From JAVBLW01 sp031553215 (GTDB lineage: Bacteria > Bacillota_I > Bacilli_A > Acholeplasmatales > Anaeroplasmataceae), in NCBI GenBank assembly GCA_031553215.1, contig JAVBLW010000006.1, positions 368,281 to 432,280 of the forward strand: a DNA stretch of 64,000 nucleotides. The letters are read 5' to 3'. A model generated the notes under the pieces. The model ran no database searches. It saw nothing but the letters and a program-made list of their open reading frames with translations, and was not told the DNA's origin. Of the stretch, positions 52,916 to 62,562 are shown one piece after another. A program made the position numbers and the translations under genes. The first letter of the stretch is position 1; every line of letters begins with the position of its first letter.

Positions 52916-55612
52916 TTAAGATGGTAATACTACAGACCAATCGAATGTTCCATCAAACCAACCTTCATACATGTAATTATCATTTATGTTATAGTTGTCG
53001 ATAGTACGTTCTAAAATATGAATGTAGTTCTTTAATTTTGAATCATTTGCATCATCATTTGCAAAATGTAATTCAGGCAACATTGTGAATACTCTGTAAT
53101 TTTGGAAATTGTTTGAAACATATCTTGAATAAACTCCAGAGAATACATTACCAATAGCAGTTTGCTTAGATGATTTAATCGATTTAACTCCACCATTTAA
53201 TGTTTCATAGAAATATATGAACAATTGATTTGTTGAAGGATAATCAAAGTCACTATAAGAATTAGCATATAAATAACGTTGTGGTTCTTCATCATCGTCA
53301 TCATTATCTGGTTCGATAACAATTTTTAGATGTTCATATTCTAAGTATTGTCCATCTTCATCACTTTGGCTATCTGAAGAAGGCAAGAATTGAGAAGATT
53401 TTGGTTGAGCAACACTATATATATTAAGTATGTGGTACCCATACGTAGTTGTACATAAATCTTCGATACTATCTATACTTTCACCCGTAGAGGTAAATTG
53501 AAGGTATCCTTTATCTTTAATTGACGCATCATCATCTTTGAAGCGATTATATAAATTTTTTACTTCATCAGCAAATTGACTAACATAATTAGCAGAAGTG
53601 ATATAAGTAATTTCTCCTAAATCTTCAAATTTTAGAGTAAAGTTGAATTTTTTATATGAATCCCATGTTACATTACCTTGTGAAGGTACCTTATAACCAT
53701 TATTATATGCAGTAACAATATATTGTAGTGCTTCAGAATAAGTTAAAGATAGTGATAGAATTTTCGCTTCACTAATAATTGCTTGCGATAATTCTAATAA
53801 TGCACGTTTAAATTCATCTCTTTTTGACTCATTTGGTAAATTTTGAATATATAATTCAGGGTTTACTGCTTCACCATTTCCTTCATCATCAACTGATATT
53901 AAGATATGAGATATTTTTGTAGTAAAACTTTCTTCATATATTTTTTGTGTGATATTCATTAAATTAGTGAATAATTTATCATCTTTATCAAAATTCACTC
54001 CATCAGTCGTATGACTACCAAAATATGAATATAATTCAGTTCTTGCATTAGACGCTAAATAGTATTTTTCTAGAACTAAAGCTCTTGTTGAAAAACCATA
54101 TTTTAATGTTAGATATGCAGATAATCCTATTTTTTTGGAATAAGAAGTCTTACCTTTTTTAAATGATTTGATGTCACTATCAAGTTCATCAGTATAATCA
54201 GAAATTGTATCTGACTCGATTTTAGCAACAAGTACACTATTAGACATTGCATATTCATTTACTAAATATCCAATTGCTGTATCCATACCATATAGTTTTT
54301 CCATTTTTTCAAATAATTCTTCTGGAGTCATAGAATATTCAACATCATTATATGTAAAAGAATATACAAGATTTTTATTGAATTTATTAGCAAGTTCATA
54401 ATCACTATAACTAGCATTATATAATGCAGCAATTACTGGATCATAAATTTCTAATGCATTTGCATCATAAATTTCATCATATCTATCACTTACTAATTCA
54501 CTTTGATAAGTTGATGTATTTTTAGAATCAATTAAATACCCTAATGTTTCTTCTTTCTTTTGTTCAAAAACTGCTTCATCACCAGCTTCAAGTTCTTCCC
54601 ATTCAATTATTTCAGGAGAATTTATTCTATAAACTAAATAAAAACTACCATCTAAATTTCTTGCTTTTGAGAAAGCTTGATTATCTTCCATCTTTAAGAA
54701 TACATCTTCAAATTGTGAAGAAAGTGCACTCAATTCATTTTTCTCATTATTAACGATAAAATTAACATAGCTACTTTCCAAATAATCCTCAGCATTTAAT
54801 TTTTCACGATATACATATTGTGCATTATAAATGTTTATGTAATCTTGGATTATATCTTCTTGACTTTGATTTAAATCAATATATGATTTTCCAAGTACTT
54901 CATTCATAATCTTTTCAGCTTGCGCTTGAGATAAGAATTTTATAACAATAGCTTGACTTGTGTTATATTTCTTACCATAATTATGATAATAACCACGAAT
55001 ATCATCTTCAGAAATATAGAATTTATTCTTTTTTCCGTCAACATATTTCTCGTTATAAATCTTTTTTATTTCAGCTTTTGCATATTTTTCCAAACCAATT
55101 GAATATGCTTTGTCTTTTACTAAAACTTCTGGGAAAGTAGCAACGAACACTTCTTCACCATCTATAGTTTCAATAGAAACTTGCAACTGAGATTCAGTCA
55201 CAATTTTTCCTTCTTTAAATCTTTGATCAATATATTTTTCGATAGAAACTCTCTTGCTATCTTCAGTAAGTTTTTTGTATGCATCTACAGTCGATACTCC
55301 ATAGATTTCAGAAATAATTGTTTCATTGATTTTTTCTTTATCATCCGCATCATTCTCATAATCACAAAGAGCAATTACATCTGCAAATAATTTTTCCTTC
55401 ATATCTTGGTATACAACAGAAAGTGCATCTTTTCTCAAATAATCATATAATTCTCTGTTGGTAATAGATGCATTACTAATACTAGCATAAACACTATTAT
55501 CAATAGTACCATATGGAACTTCCTGGTTCACTTTACTTGAACTACAAGAAGCAAGTGTAATAATACCTAGAAGACATACCATCAAAGAAAATAATCTTTT
55601 AATTTTTTTCAT
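52916..55612 (-). CDS. Very large PrsA/parvulin-like lipoprotein
   Basis: An 898-residue lipoprotein: signal peptide and lipobox LASC, Cys23. Residues about 38-75 (SISNASITNRELYDYLRKDAL) resemble the SurA/PrsA N-terminal chaperone helix. A parvulin PPIase-like part begins with KISHILISVDDEG (about 565) and ends with TYGYHILNIYSV (about 725), with insertions. The C-terminus is acidic (DNDDDDEE). Expected to help fold secreted proteins outside the membrane; activity is inferred from these motifs. It is about three times longer than PrsA. Start 1 nt after its paralogue. Confidence 0.65.
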   Translation of the reverse strand: MKKIKRLFSLMVCLLGIITLASCSSSKVNQEVPYGTIDNSVYASISNASITNRELYDYLRKDALSVVYQDMKEKLFADVIALCDYENDADDKEKINETIISEIYGVSTVDAYKKLTEDSKRVSIEKYIDQRFKEGKIVTESQLQVSIETIDGEEVFVATFPEVLVKDKAYSIGLEKYAKAEIKKIYNEKYVDGKKNKFYISEDDIRGYYHNYGKKYNTSQAIVIKFLSQAQAEKIMNEVLGKSYIDLNQSQEDIIQDYINIYNAQYVYREKLNAEDYLESSYVNFIVNNEKNELSALSSQFEDVFLKMEDNQAFSKARNLDGSFYLVYRINSPEIIEWEELEAGDEAVFEQKKEETLGYLIDSKNTSTYQSELVSDRYDEIYDANALEIYDPVIAALYNASYSDYELANKFNKNLVYSFTYNDVEYSMTPEELFEKMEKLYGMDTAIGYLVNEYAMSNSVLVAKIESDTISDYTDELDSDIKSFKKGKTSYSKKIGLSAYLTLKYGFSTRALVLEKYYLASNARTELYSYFGSHTTDGVNFDKDDKLFTNLMNITQKIYEESFTTKISHILISVDDEGNGEAVNPELYIQNLPNESKRDEFKRALLELSQAIISEAKILSLSLTYSEALQYIVTAYNNGYKVPSQGNVTWDSYKKFNFTLKFEDLGEITYITSANYVSQFADEVKNLYNRFKDDDASIKDKGYLQFTSTGESIDSIEDLCTTTYGYHILNIYSVAQPKSSQFLPSSDSQSDEDGQYLEYEHLKIVIEPDNDDDDEEPQRYLYANSYSDFDYPSTNQLFIYFYETLNGGVKSIKSSKQTAIGNVFSGVYSRYVSNNFQNYRVFTMLPELHFANDDANDSKLKNYIHILERTIDNYNINDNYMYEGWFDGTFDWSVVLPS

Positions 55613-55613
55613 A

Positions 55614-58556
55614 TTAATCTCTGCCTCCTGTTAAAATATTACTCCACCAATTAACAAAATTATTTCCCATATCTGTATCTGTTAAATAATCATCTGAAAT
55701 TCTTCTATTAATAGCCATCATTTCGACTAATCTATCAGCATTCTTTTGATCAGTGAAATCAATTTGACCCAGTAAGTTATTTAATAGTAATTCACGTTGA
55801 GTAGCTGAATCATTATATTTTTCATAAACTGGTAATAAATACGTTGTTAATGCTGTTGTGATTGAAGAAGGGAATAAATTTGTACTACTAGATTTCAAAT
55901 ATTCATAAACGAATAATTTTACTTGATTAAGTGAAATTATTTGATCATCATTATAAATATTGGCAATATTAAACATTTCATCTTCATACTTTAAAGAAAT
56001 ATTTAAATATATACCATTGATGTCATCACTTTCTAAGAACTCAGCACTTGATTGTGCAGTAGCAGATGTGATAACCAATAGATTATATCCATCTTTAGTA
56101 AGGAATCCACTCTTACTTCCATCTAAATATGCTGATGAATCAATGTATTCATATGGGAATGAATCTTCAAATCTAAAATCTGAATCGTTCTTATATATTT
56201 CTCTTAAACGTAATTTAAGATCGTAAGGGATAGCAGTTTCCCCAAAGTTTTCTTCGGTTTTATTAGTAGTGTCAGAATACTCAGTTACTGATATATATAA
56301 CCCAGCACGACGATATTCTGCCCAAATTGTTTCAGGTTCTGTTGGATCATATTCAGTTACACCGTCTTCATATGTATCAATACCATTTGTAAAACGTTGG
56401 CAACTATTATATTCTTCCACCATTGTTTCAAGTAATGCGGCTTGAGAAGATTTAGAGTTTTTCATTCTAGTAATAAAGTAATTAACTAGTTCTAAAGCTT
56501 TTTCTTCATATGTAACAGTCGAATTATAAATTGTTTTTGTCCAATCAAAATCCTTATCAGGTACACCATCTTCATCCATATCTACATAAACTAATAAGTT
56601 TTGAGCTGATATATTAAATTCATTTTCATATGCAGCTGCTGCATATTGTTGCATTATTTCAAATATTGCATCATTCTTTGCGTAATTTGTTAATATCTTC
56701 TTTGATGCATAATTCAATTTATAAAAATTGTCAATTATTGTATCTACATCTGCTGAATGGAAATATAACATTAAGAAATTATATTTTCCTAGAGTAGAAG
56801 GATAACCTTGACTTGATAATTGATTATTTGCAAAAAGATTTAAAACTGCTTCTAAATTTCTCTTATAAGTGTCAATTTCACTCGATTTTATACTTTTATA
56901 TTCCTCAGAATCTTTGATAGCTTTTCTACTTAATAAATCTATAGCTGTAGCTGTTCCACTTCTAACTTCCAATATATTAAAAATTTCTTCTAATTTATAT
57001 GATTCACTATTTTTCTTATATTTAATAGTAAATAAAGTTTCTTTTGATGGAGCTTTTTTATGAGTTTTTGAATATGAAGAATTTTTTTGAGCAAAACAAA
57101 TTTCTAAAGCTTCATCAAAAATATATACTTTTACTTTTCCTACTTCAGTATTTAGATAATCAGTAGATTTAGTTTGAGTAATTTCTGACCATATAAGTTC
57201 ATCAATAATTCTATTTTTTAGATCTTCATTTGTAATTTCATCTTCATCATCTTCATTACCATATAAAACCATATCTTCTGCTATTTTAGTTTCATCAATT
57301 TTATACATTAAATAATAGTAATCACCTAAAGCATATCCATTTTGTGTATAGCGTTTATACCCATCTTTTTCTTCAAGAGGTAAACGGCTACCAACATAAA
57401 CACTTAGACCTAAGTCAATGTCATTTAAGTCTTCTGCTGTGTATGTAATACTTTCTATAAATTGGTCATCCCAATTAGCTATAAATTCAACAGGTGTTGT
57501 AGTATTACCATTTTCTAAATATTTAACTAAGATTGCTTCTGTGATATTACGTCTTGAACTAGTTGTACTAGTAGCACCAATTGCATTTGGAAGAGCATCA
57601 CGATATGTATAAATGTAATTGCTTATTTCAATGTATAATTCAAAAATCCCCATCTCACCAACGATAGCTGATAAATTGAAGCATTTATATGAATTACTAG
57701 CAAGAGATATATCAAATTCATCATAGTATGTAGAATATTCTCTAGTAGTTTTTCCTAATTGTGGAATAAAATAATAACTATCTTTATAAACTTTTATACC
57801 AAAAGCCTTAAATGTTGTGTTGATTTCATCTTGATTAAAGAACCTAATCATAATAAGCTTACTTTCAATATCGTACTTATAATGAGTGTTATAATAATCC
57901 TTAATATCCGAAGGCGTATAATAATATTCATCTTCAGAATCAGCATCATCATTATAATCATCTATTTCATCCTTTAATAAATGATAAGCAAGCAATTTTT
58001 CTGCAACAACTTCATAATAATTTGAATGAAGTCTTGTCATATAATACGTTTTTCCAGTAATAAGTGTAGTATCTCCTGCCTCATTAATTAATTCAGCATT
58101 AGTTAATTTGACACCTTTTTCCATATAGTAAGAATCAATGAATTTGTCTTCTAATGTTTTACGATATTTTGCATCATAAAGTTTTAAATCTTCAACATCA
58201 GTTATAGCATAAACTTCTGCTAATGCTTCTTTCTCTAATTCATCTAAATATCTTTCTTTTAAAAGAGTATCCCCTGTTTTAGAAATCTCTTCTTTTATTT
58301 CATCAACGTAGGCTTTCAAAACAAATGATGTAATTTTTTCTTCTAAAATATCATTTGCAGACCACTTTAGTTCTTCCCATAGCTCACCATTCGTTATTGA
58401 ATAATTTCCACTAGTGGCATATATATCAGAACTTTTTAAACTAGAAAAAGACCTGCTTCCATTTCCACAAGATGCTAAAGTAAGTATTGTAAATATTGAA
58501 AGGATCATCAAAGCAAATGGCTTAATTTGTACCCTATTAATAAATCTTTTTATCAT
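55614..58556 (-). CDS. Very large parvulin-like lipoprotein, paralogue of the next gene
   Basis: A 980-residue lipoprotein: lipobox LASC with Cys30. It shares the layout of its neighbour: ATSGNYSITNGELWEEL near 45, helix-rich Asp/Glu/Tyr/Ser middle, and a degenerate parvulin region (NLLVYVDMDEDGVPD near 650, GYNLLVITSATAQS near 825) where the HIL motif is lost. Probably a chaperone-like or scaffold lipoprotein; catalysis unlikely. First of the two-gene operon, AAGGAG before ATG. Confidence 0.6.
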   Translation of the reverse strand: MIKRFINRVQIKPFALMILSIFTILTLASCGNGSRSFSSLKSSDIYATSGNYSITNGELWEELKWSANDILEEKITSFVLKAYVDEIKEEISKTGDTLLKERYLDELEKEALAEVYAITDVEDLKLYDAKYRKTLEDKFIDSYYMEKGVKLTNAELINEAGDTTLITGKTYYMTRLHSNYYEVVAEKLLAYHLLKDEIDDYNDDADSEDEYYYTPSDIKDYYNTHYKYDIESKLIMIRFFNQDEINTTFKAFGIKVYKDSYYFIPQLGKTTREYSTYYDEFDISLASNSYKCFNLSAIVGEMGIFELYIEISNYIYTYRDALPNAIGATSTTSSRRNITEAILVKYLENGNTTTPVEFIANWDDQFIESITYTAEDLNDIDLGLSVYVGSRLPLEEKDGYKRYTQNGYALGDYYYLMYKIDETKIAEDMVLYGNEDDEDEITNEDLKNRIIDELIWSEITQTKSTDYLNTEVGKVKVYIFDEALEICFAQKNSSYSKTHKKAPSKETLFTIKYKKNSESYKLEEIFNILEVRSGTATAIDLLSRKAIKDSEEYKSIKSSEIDTYKRNLEAVLNLFANNQLSSQGYPSTLGKYNFLMLYFHSADVDTIIDNFYKLNYASKKILTNYAKNDAIFEIMQQYAAAAYENEFNISAQNLLVYVDMDEDGVPDKDFDWTKTIYNSTVTYEEKALELVNYFITRMKNSKSSQAALLETMVEEYNSCQRFTNGIDTYEDGVTEYDPTEPETIWAEYRRAGLYISVTEYSDTTNKTEENFGETAIPYDLKLRLREIYKNDSDFRFEDSFPYEYIDSSAYLDGSKSGFLTKDGYNLLVITSATAQSSAEFLESDDINGIYLNISLKYEDEMFNIANIYNDDQIISLNQVKLFVYEYLKSSSTNLFPSSITTALTTYLLPVYEKYNDSATQRELLLNNLLGQIDFTDQKNADRLVEMMAINRRISDDYLTDTDMGNNFVNWWSNILTGGRD

Positions 58557-58744
58557 TAGTAATTCTCCTTGTAATCATTTTCATAAAATCATAGCAATTT
58601 ATATAATATCATTATACCTGTCAAAAATCAAGTTATTTTTTTGTTTATCACTATTTCACATAATTGAATTAATTAGGCTTTTATAATTCCCATATTCGAC
58701 TTTTTACAATATATTATAATGAGAACGAAAAGGAGGGAAAAACG

Positions 58745-58852
58745 ATGGCAAACAATTGTGGTACTTCATGTACTAACGGCGAACATGGTTACGCTTTAAT
58801 CTTAGTTTTATTTATCCTTCTAGTAATCATTGGTACAGCTTGGTTAGTATAA
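58745..58852 (+). CDS. YjcZ-like small sporulation membrane protein
   Basis: A 35-residue peptide on the plus strand, start ATG with AGGAGG 7 nt upstream. Begins MANNCGTSCTNGEHGY, then one TM helix (ALILVLFILLVIIGTAWLV). Length and the GYALILVLFILLVIIG pattern match the YjcZ family of small sporulation proteins of Bacilli. TATAAT at 58715-58720 upstream and an own terminator. Isolated, opposite in direction to its neighbours. Confidence 0.8.
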   Translation: MANNCGTSCTNGEHGYALILVLFILLVIIGTAWLV

Positions 58853-58860
58853 CAGCCTTA

Positions 58861-58883
58861 AACCTCATTTTTTGAGGTTTTTT
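58861..58883 (+). terminator. Terminator after the YjcZ-like gene
   Basis: Stem AACCTCA / TGAGGTT with a 5-nt loop and T-run on the plus strand. Confidence 0.9.
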
Positions 58884-59793
58884 ATTTGTGTTTGTATATT
58901 TTGGTTTTATCTAGAACTCCTATCATATCAGTGAATGACTGTTCTTTAGTTTTAACCAATTCTTCTTCTAAAACTCTAAACTTTGAATCTAATGTGTCAA
59001 TATACCAAAGCAATAAAGCTTCTGCTGTTGCTGGTTTTTTTGCTGAACCAAAATTTGGTTGACCATGATGTGATATTATCATATGTTGCAATATCAAGGT
59101 TTCCTCTTCTTGTTCATATCCTAGAGCAATTGCAGTTTGGTAAATCTCTTGTGAACCTATTACTAAGTGACCCAATAATTGTCCTTCTATTCCATATTCG
59201 GTATTTTCGATTCCAGTAAATTCTATAACTTTACCTATATCATGTAGTATTATTCCAGCATACATATAATTCTTATCAAAAAAATTATAATTTTTCAAGA
59301 ATCCTTCTACCAAATCTAACATACCCAAAGTATGATAAGCAAGACCTCCAATATATGCATGATGTAATTTTGCTGCTGCTGGGTATAGATAGAAGTCATC
59401 GTGATACTTCTTTATCAACTTTCTTGTTATATCATAGATGATCTTATTATCTATCTTTTCAATATACTCTTCAATTCTTTTTTCTAAATCACAATAATCA
59501 ACAGGTGCACTATTCATAAAACTTCTAAACACCTTATTTTTCAATGTCAGATCTTCTATATCGTTTATACTTTTTACCTCTGTAACAAATGCAGTATTCT
59601 TTTCTGAATTAATATATTTTGCAACAACGAATTCATAAATACTTCCTATAGTTACTAAAGCAAATTTATCTGTCTCAATTTTTAGATTTTTCTTAGAACC
59701 ATCTTCTAGTGTAACAATTAAATTAAATATTGCATCGTTTGAACTAACCGAATCAACTTTTGCAAATATTGTCATCATTTCTATGTTTTCCAT
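58882..59793 (-). CDS. yhaM: 3'-5' exoribonuclease YhaM (OB fold + HD domain)
   Basis: A 303-residue YhaM/CBF1-type nuclease that trims 3' ends of RNA and acts on DNA. N-terminal OB-fold (about 1-85) and HD domain: HHAYIGGLAYHT (144-155), ILHDIGK (HD at 184-185), SHHGQ (241-245), Asp266. The start ATG has AGAGGG 5 nt upstream and lies 41 nt inside the 3' end of cca, so the two genes overlap in different frames and are coupled. Confidence 0.93.
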   Translation of the reverse strand: MENIEMMTIFAKVDSVSSNDAIFNLIVTLEDGSKKNLKIETDKFALVTIGSIYEFVVAKYINSEKNTAFVTEVKSINDIEDLTLKNKVFRSFMNSAPVDYCDLEKRIEEYIEKIDNKIIYDITRKLIKKYHDDFYLYPAAAKLHHAYIGGLAYHTLGMLDLVEGFLKNYNFFDKNYMYAGIILHDIGKVIEFTGIENTEYGIEGQLLGHLVIGSQEIYQTAIALGYEQEEETLILQHMIISHHGQPNFGSAKKPATAEALLLWYIDTLDSKFRVLEEELVKTKEQSFTDMIGVLDKTKIYKHK

Positions 59794-60934
59794 ATTTTCC
59801 CTCTTCTTCTATATATTTAATAATTTCTTCTTTTTGATTTAAGAGATTACCATTTATTATTTCTATAATTATCTTCTCTTGCAAATCCCCTATCCAGCTA
59901 CCATCCAATCTACTAATGTGTTCTTTTATCTCATTAACACTAATATCGACGTCTTTAAATGAATGAATAACTAATTCTTCTTCAATATTATTTATTTCAT
60001 CATCCGTTAAATAGTTCCTTTTAATCAGACGATTTAGATTATTAATATACTTTATTTGTTCAACTCCATATAAAAACATATTTAGTGCACTTATATCTTT
60101 ATCCATTAAAAAGATATATTTTTCCATCTTTTCTTTATCTTTTTTTGTAAATGGCCAATCCTTAAGAATTTCACCATTAAGGTAGAAACAAATCGTATAG
60201 AATTCTAAGACATTAGAAGTAATTATATCATTTTCTACAATATATTTAATTCCTCTTTCTAATCCCTTAAGAACATTTTGAAATTCAATGCTAATCATTA
60301 ATTTAAAACATTCGTTATTTTTGTTATGTCTTATTATTTTACCAAGTTCTTGCATTATTCTAAAATTAGAAAGATTAGCTACTAATTCCTTTTTCTCTCT
60401 AATTGCATCAAGGGTGCCTTTTTCAATTTGGAAATCCAATTTTGAAACTAAATAAAACGCACGGAGCATTCTAAGTGCATCCTCTTCAAATCGATTTTGA
60501 GGAATCCCTATCGCTTTAATTGTTTTATTTTTTAGATCCTCTAGACCATTAAATATATCTATAACATTTCCATTAATATCCATAGCTAAAGCATTTATAG
60601 TAAAATCTCTTCTCCTCAAATCTTCTTCTATAGAATTAACATTATCTACAATTGGGTGTCTATTGTCAAAATATTGGATATCTTTTCTAAATGTTGTTAT
60701 TTCGAATTCATAGTTATCAACTAGAACACAAACAGAATTATATTTTAATCCAGTTTCCTTACAAGATGAAAATATTTCTTTTAAATTCTTAGGCAAAGCA
60801 TTCGTCGCAATGTCAATATCATTTAATTCTAAGCCTAAAATTTTATCACGCACATAGCCACCAACAAAATATGCTTGATAATTATTTTCATTTAGTTTTT
60901 TTAATATTGAAACAGCTGCTTCGACGTACTTCAT
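59753..60934 (-). CDS. cca: CCA tRNA nucleotidyltransferase
   Basis: A 393-residue class II CCA-adding enzyme. AYFVGGYVRDKILGLELNDIDIAT carries the GG and DxD (Asp39, Asp41) catalytic motifs; RRRDFTINALAMD and the EDALRMLRAFYLVSKL motif follow. Adds or repairs the tRNA 3' CCA, although both tRNAs in this window already encode it. GGTGATTTT precedes the ATG. Confidence 0.94.
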   Translation of the reverse strand: MKYVEAAVSILKKLNENNYQAYFVGGYVRDKILGLELNDIDIATNALPKNLKEIFSSCKETGLKYNSVCVLVDNYEFEITTFRKDIQYFDNRHPIVDNVNSIEEDLRRRDFTINALAMDINGNVIDIFNGLEDLKNKTIKAIGIPQNRFEEDALRMLRAFYLVSKLDFQIEKGTLDAIREKKELVANLSNFRIMQELGKIIRHNKNNECFKLMISIEFQNVLKGLERGIKYIVENDIITSNVLEFYTICFYLNGEILKDWPFTKKDKEKMEKYIFLMDKDISALNMFLYGVEQIKYINNLNRLIKRNYLTDDEINNIEEELVIHSFKDVDISVNEIKEHISRLDGSWIGDLQEKIIIEIINGNLLNQKEEIIKYIEEEGKYGKHRNDDNICKS

Positions 60935-60960
60935 AAAATCACCAAATTTATTATATCATA

Positions 60961-60990
60961 AAAATAAAAAGTTGTTTATGAAAACAACTT
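60961..60990 (-). terminator. Terminator after the second degV
   Basis: Stem AAGTTGTTT / AAACAACTT with a 4-nt loop, then TTTATTTTTA on the minus strand. Confidence 0.85.
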
Positions 60991-61842
60991 CTAATCTAAT
61001 AAAAATATACCAATTCCGATTGCATTACCACCAACATGGCATCCTACTACAGGAGTACATGGTGATTCCAATAACCCATCAATTGAACTAGTTTCCTTTA
61101 ATACAGTCTTGAAGAAATTCAATAATTCATCACCTGTATATACGATATATGCAAAATACTTACGTCCTTTAACATATTCATTGAATCTATTTGTAACTCC
61201 TTCAAGTGCCTTTTTTGTCGTTCTAATTTTTTCTACTGCTTGAATAGTTCCATCATCAAATAATTCTAAAATAGGTTTTATTTTCAAATATTTTCCAATA
61301 AATCCTGCTGCCCCAGATAGACGTCCGTTTTTTACCAAATATTCTAATGAATCAACTGCAAACATAATCTTATTATTTTCTCTCATGTGATTTAATGTTT
61401 TTAGTATCTCTTCAGTTGGCTTGTCCTCTTCTAGCATTTCAGCTGCTTTTAAAGCGAAATATCCTTCATTAAAACATACCGTTCTGGTATCAAAAGGAAT
61501 AATATTTATTTGGTCCTTTAATATACTTGCGACTTGACAAATTCCATTATATGTTCCGCTTAACTTAGATGATATAGTTGTCACTATAACTTCTTCATAT
61601 CCTTCAGCAATATATCCCTCAAAGATTTCAAGCAATTCCCCAATAGAAGGTTGACTTGTTTTAGGGATTAGCTTTGTATCCGTACTAATTAAAGAATAAA
61701 ATTCATTAGCTCTTATTTCATCACCATCAGTAAGTAGTTTTCCATTCAAATCAATTTTAATTCTAATTATTCTTATGTCATGATCATTCGGATAATAATC
61801 AAGGCAACTTGTTGAAGTTGTGGCAATCAATCGTTTTTTCAT
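60991..61842 (-). CDS. DegV family fatty-acid-binding protein
   Basis: A 283-residue DegV/FakB-type protein, paralogue of 41674-42534. Here TSQPS, ISSKLSGTYNG and NGRLSGAAGFIG and the GCHVGGNAIGIG C-terminal loop are closer to the family consensus; the N-terminal signature is TTSTSCLD. Expected to bind a fatty acid for FakA. Monocistronic, good promoter and terminator. Confidence 0.92.
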   Translation of the reverse strand: MKKRLIATTSTSCLDYYPNDHDIRIIRIKIDLNGKLLTDGDEIRANEFYSLISTDTKLIPKTSQPSIGELLEIFEGYIAEGYEEVIVTTISSKLSGTYNGICQVASILKDQINIIPFDTRTVCFNEGYFALKAAEMLEEDKPTEEILKTLNHMRENNKIMFAVDSLEYLVKNGRLSGAAGFIGKYLKIKPILELFDDGTIQAVEKIRTTKKALEGVTNRFNEYVKGRKYFAYIVYTGDELLNFFKTVLKETSSIDGLLESPCTPVVGCHVGGNAIGIGIFLLD

Positions 61843-61865
61843 CTAATTCACTCCAATATATGAAA

Positions 61866-61894
61866 ATTATATCATTAAGTATTTTATTTTTCAA
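61866..61894 (-). promoter_or_regulatory. Promoter of degV (second copy)
   Basis: TTGAAA and TATAAT 17 nt apart on the minus strand with TGA before the -10. Confidence 0.75.
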
Positions 61895-61901
61895 CAAATT
61901 A

Positions 61902-61930
61902 TTTAGAGCCGAAATTAGTTATGATATAAT
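61902..61930 (+). promoter_or_regulatory. yigZ promoter
   Basis: TTTAGA and TATAAT 17 nt apart on the plus strand, extended by TGA; divergent from the degV promoter with only 7 nt between the two. Confidence 0.65.
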
Positions 61931-61947
61931 ATCGATATGGTGATTTT

Positions 61948-62562
61948 ATGAGAATGATGAAAGATACAATTGAAAATCAAATAGTAATTAACAAATCTAA
62001 GTTCATAACTACCTTAATCAGGGTCGATACTATTGAAGATGTTGAAGCAAATTTAGCTGCAATAAGAAAAAAATATTATGACGCAACCCATAATTGCTAT
62101 GGTTATATACTTGGTACTAAAGGAGAAATTCAAAAGTGCAGCGATGATGGAGAACCAAGTAAAACTGCCGGATTTCCTATTTTAGATGTCCTACAAAAAC
62201 AAAAAGTAACAAACATTCTATGTGTTGTTACTCGATATTTTGGTGGTACCCTTTTAGGCACTGGTGGTCTAGTTAGAGCTTATAGTTCATCTGCCAGTGA
62301 AGCCCTTAAATTACCTATTTTCTATGCTAAAGAATCTCTATTAAAATTAGAAATTAAACTTAGTTATTCCAATTACAATAATATCTTGTTTTTCCTGAAT
62401 AATTATACTATATTAGAAACAATTTTCGATTCTGAGGTTACTATCATTACAGCAATTAAACAAAGTGATAAAACGATGTTTTTTACAGATTTAACTAACC
62501 TAACAAATGCAAAAGTTGAAATTACTGAACTTGGATTTCATGACATTGAAGTGATTCTTTAA
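61948..62562 (+). CDS. yigZ: YigZ/IMPACT family protein
   Basis: A 204-residue UPF0029/IMPACT family protein. CSDDGEPSKTAGFPIL and VVTRYFGGTLLGTGGLVRAY are the family signatures; the C-terminal part is the DUF1949 ferredoxin-like domain. Eukaryotic homologues bind GCN1 and bacterial ones are linked to translation; function unclear. GGTGATTTT precedes the ATG. Its last 41 nt overlap the convergent spoIIID. Confidence 0.92.
   Translation: MRMMKDTIENQIVINKSKFITTLIRVDTIEDVEANLAAIRKKYYDATHNCYGYILGTKGEIQKCSDDGEPSKTAGFPILDVLQKQKVTNILCVVTRYFGGTLLGTGGLVRAYSSSASEALKLPIFYAKESLLKLEIKLSYSNYNNILFFLNNYTILETIFDSEVTIITAIKQSDKTMFFTDLTNLTNAKVEITELGFHDIEVIL

Noticed and set aside
58600..58640. TTGACA directly next to TATAAT upstream of the giant lipoproteins
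   Set aside because: On the minus strand the two boxes are only 2 nt apart; with 17 nt spacing only a poor TAAATT fits, so I do not call this promoter.
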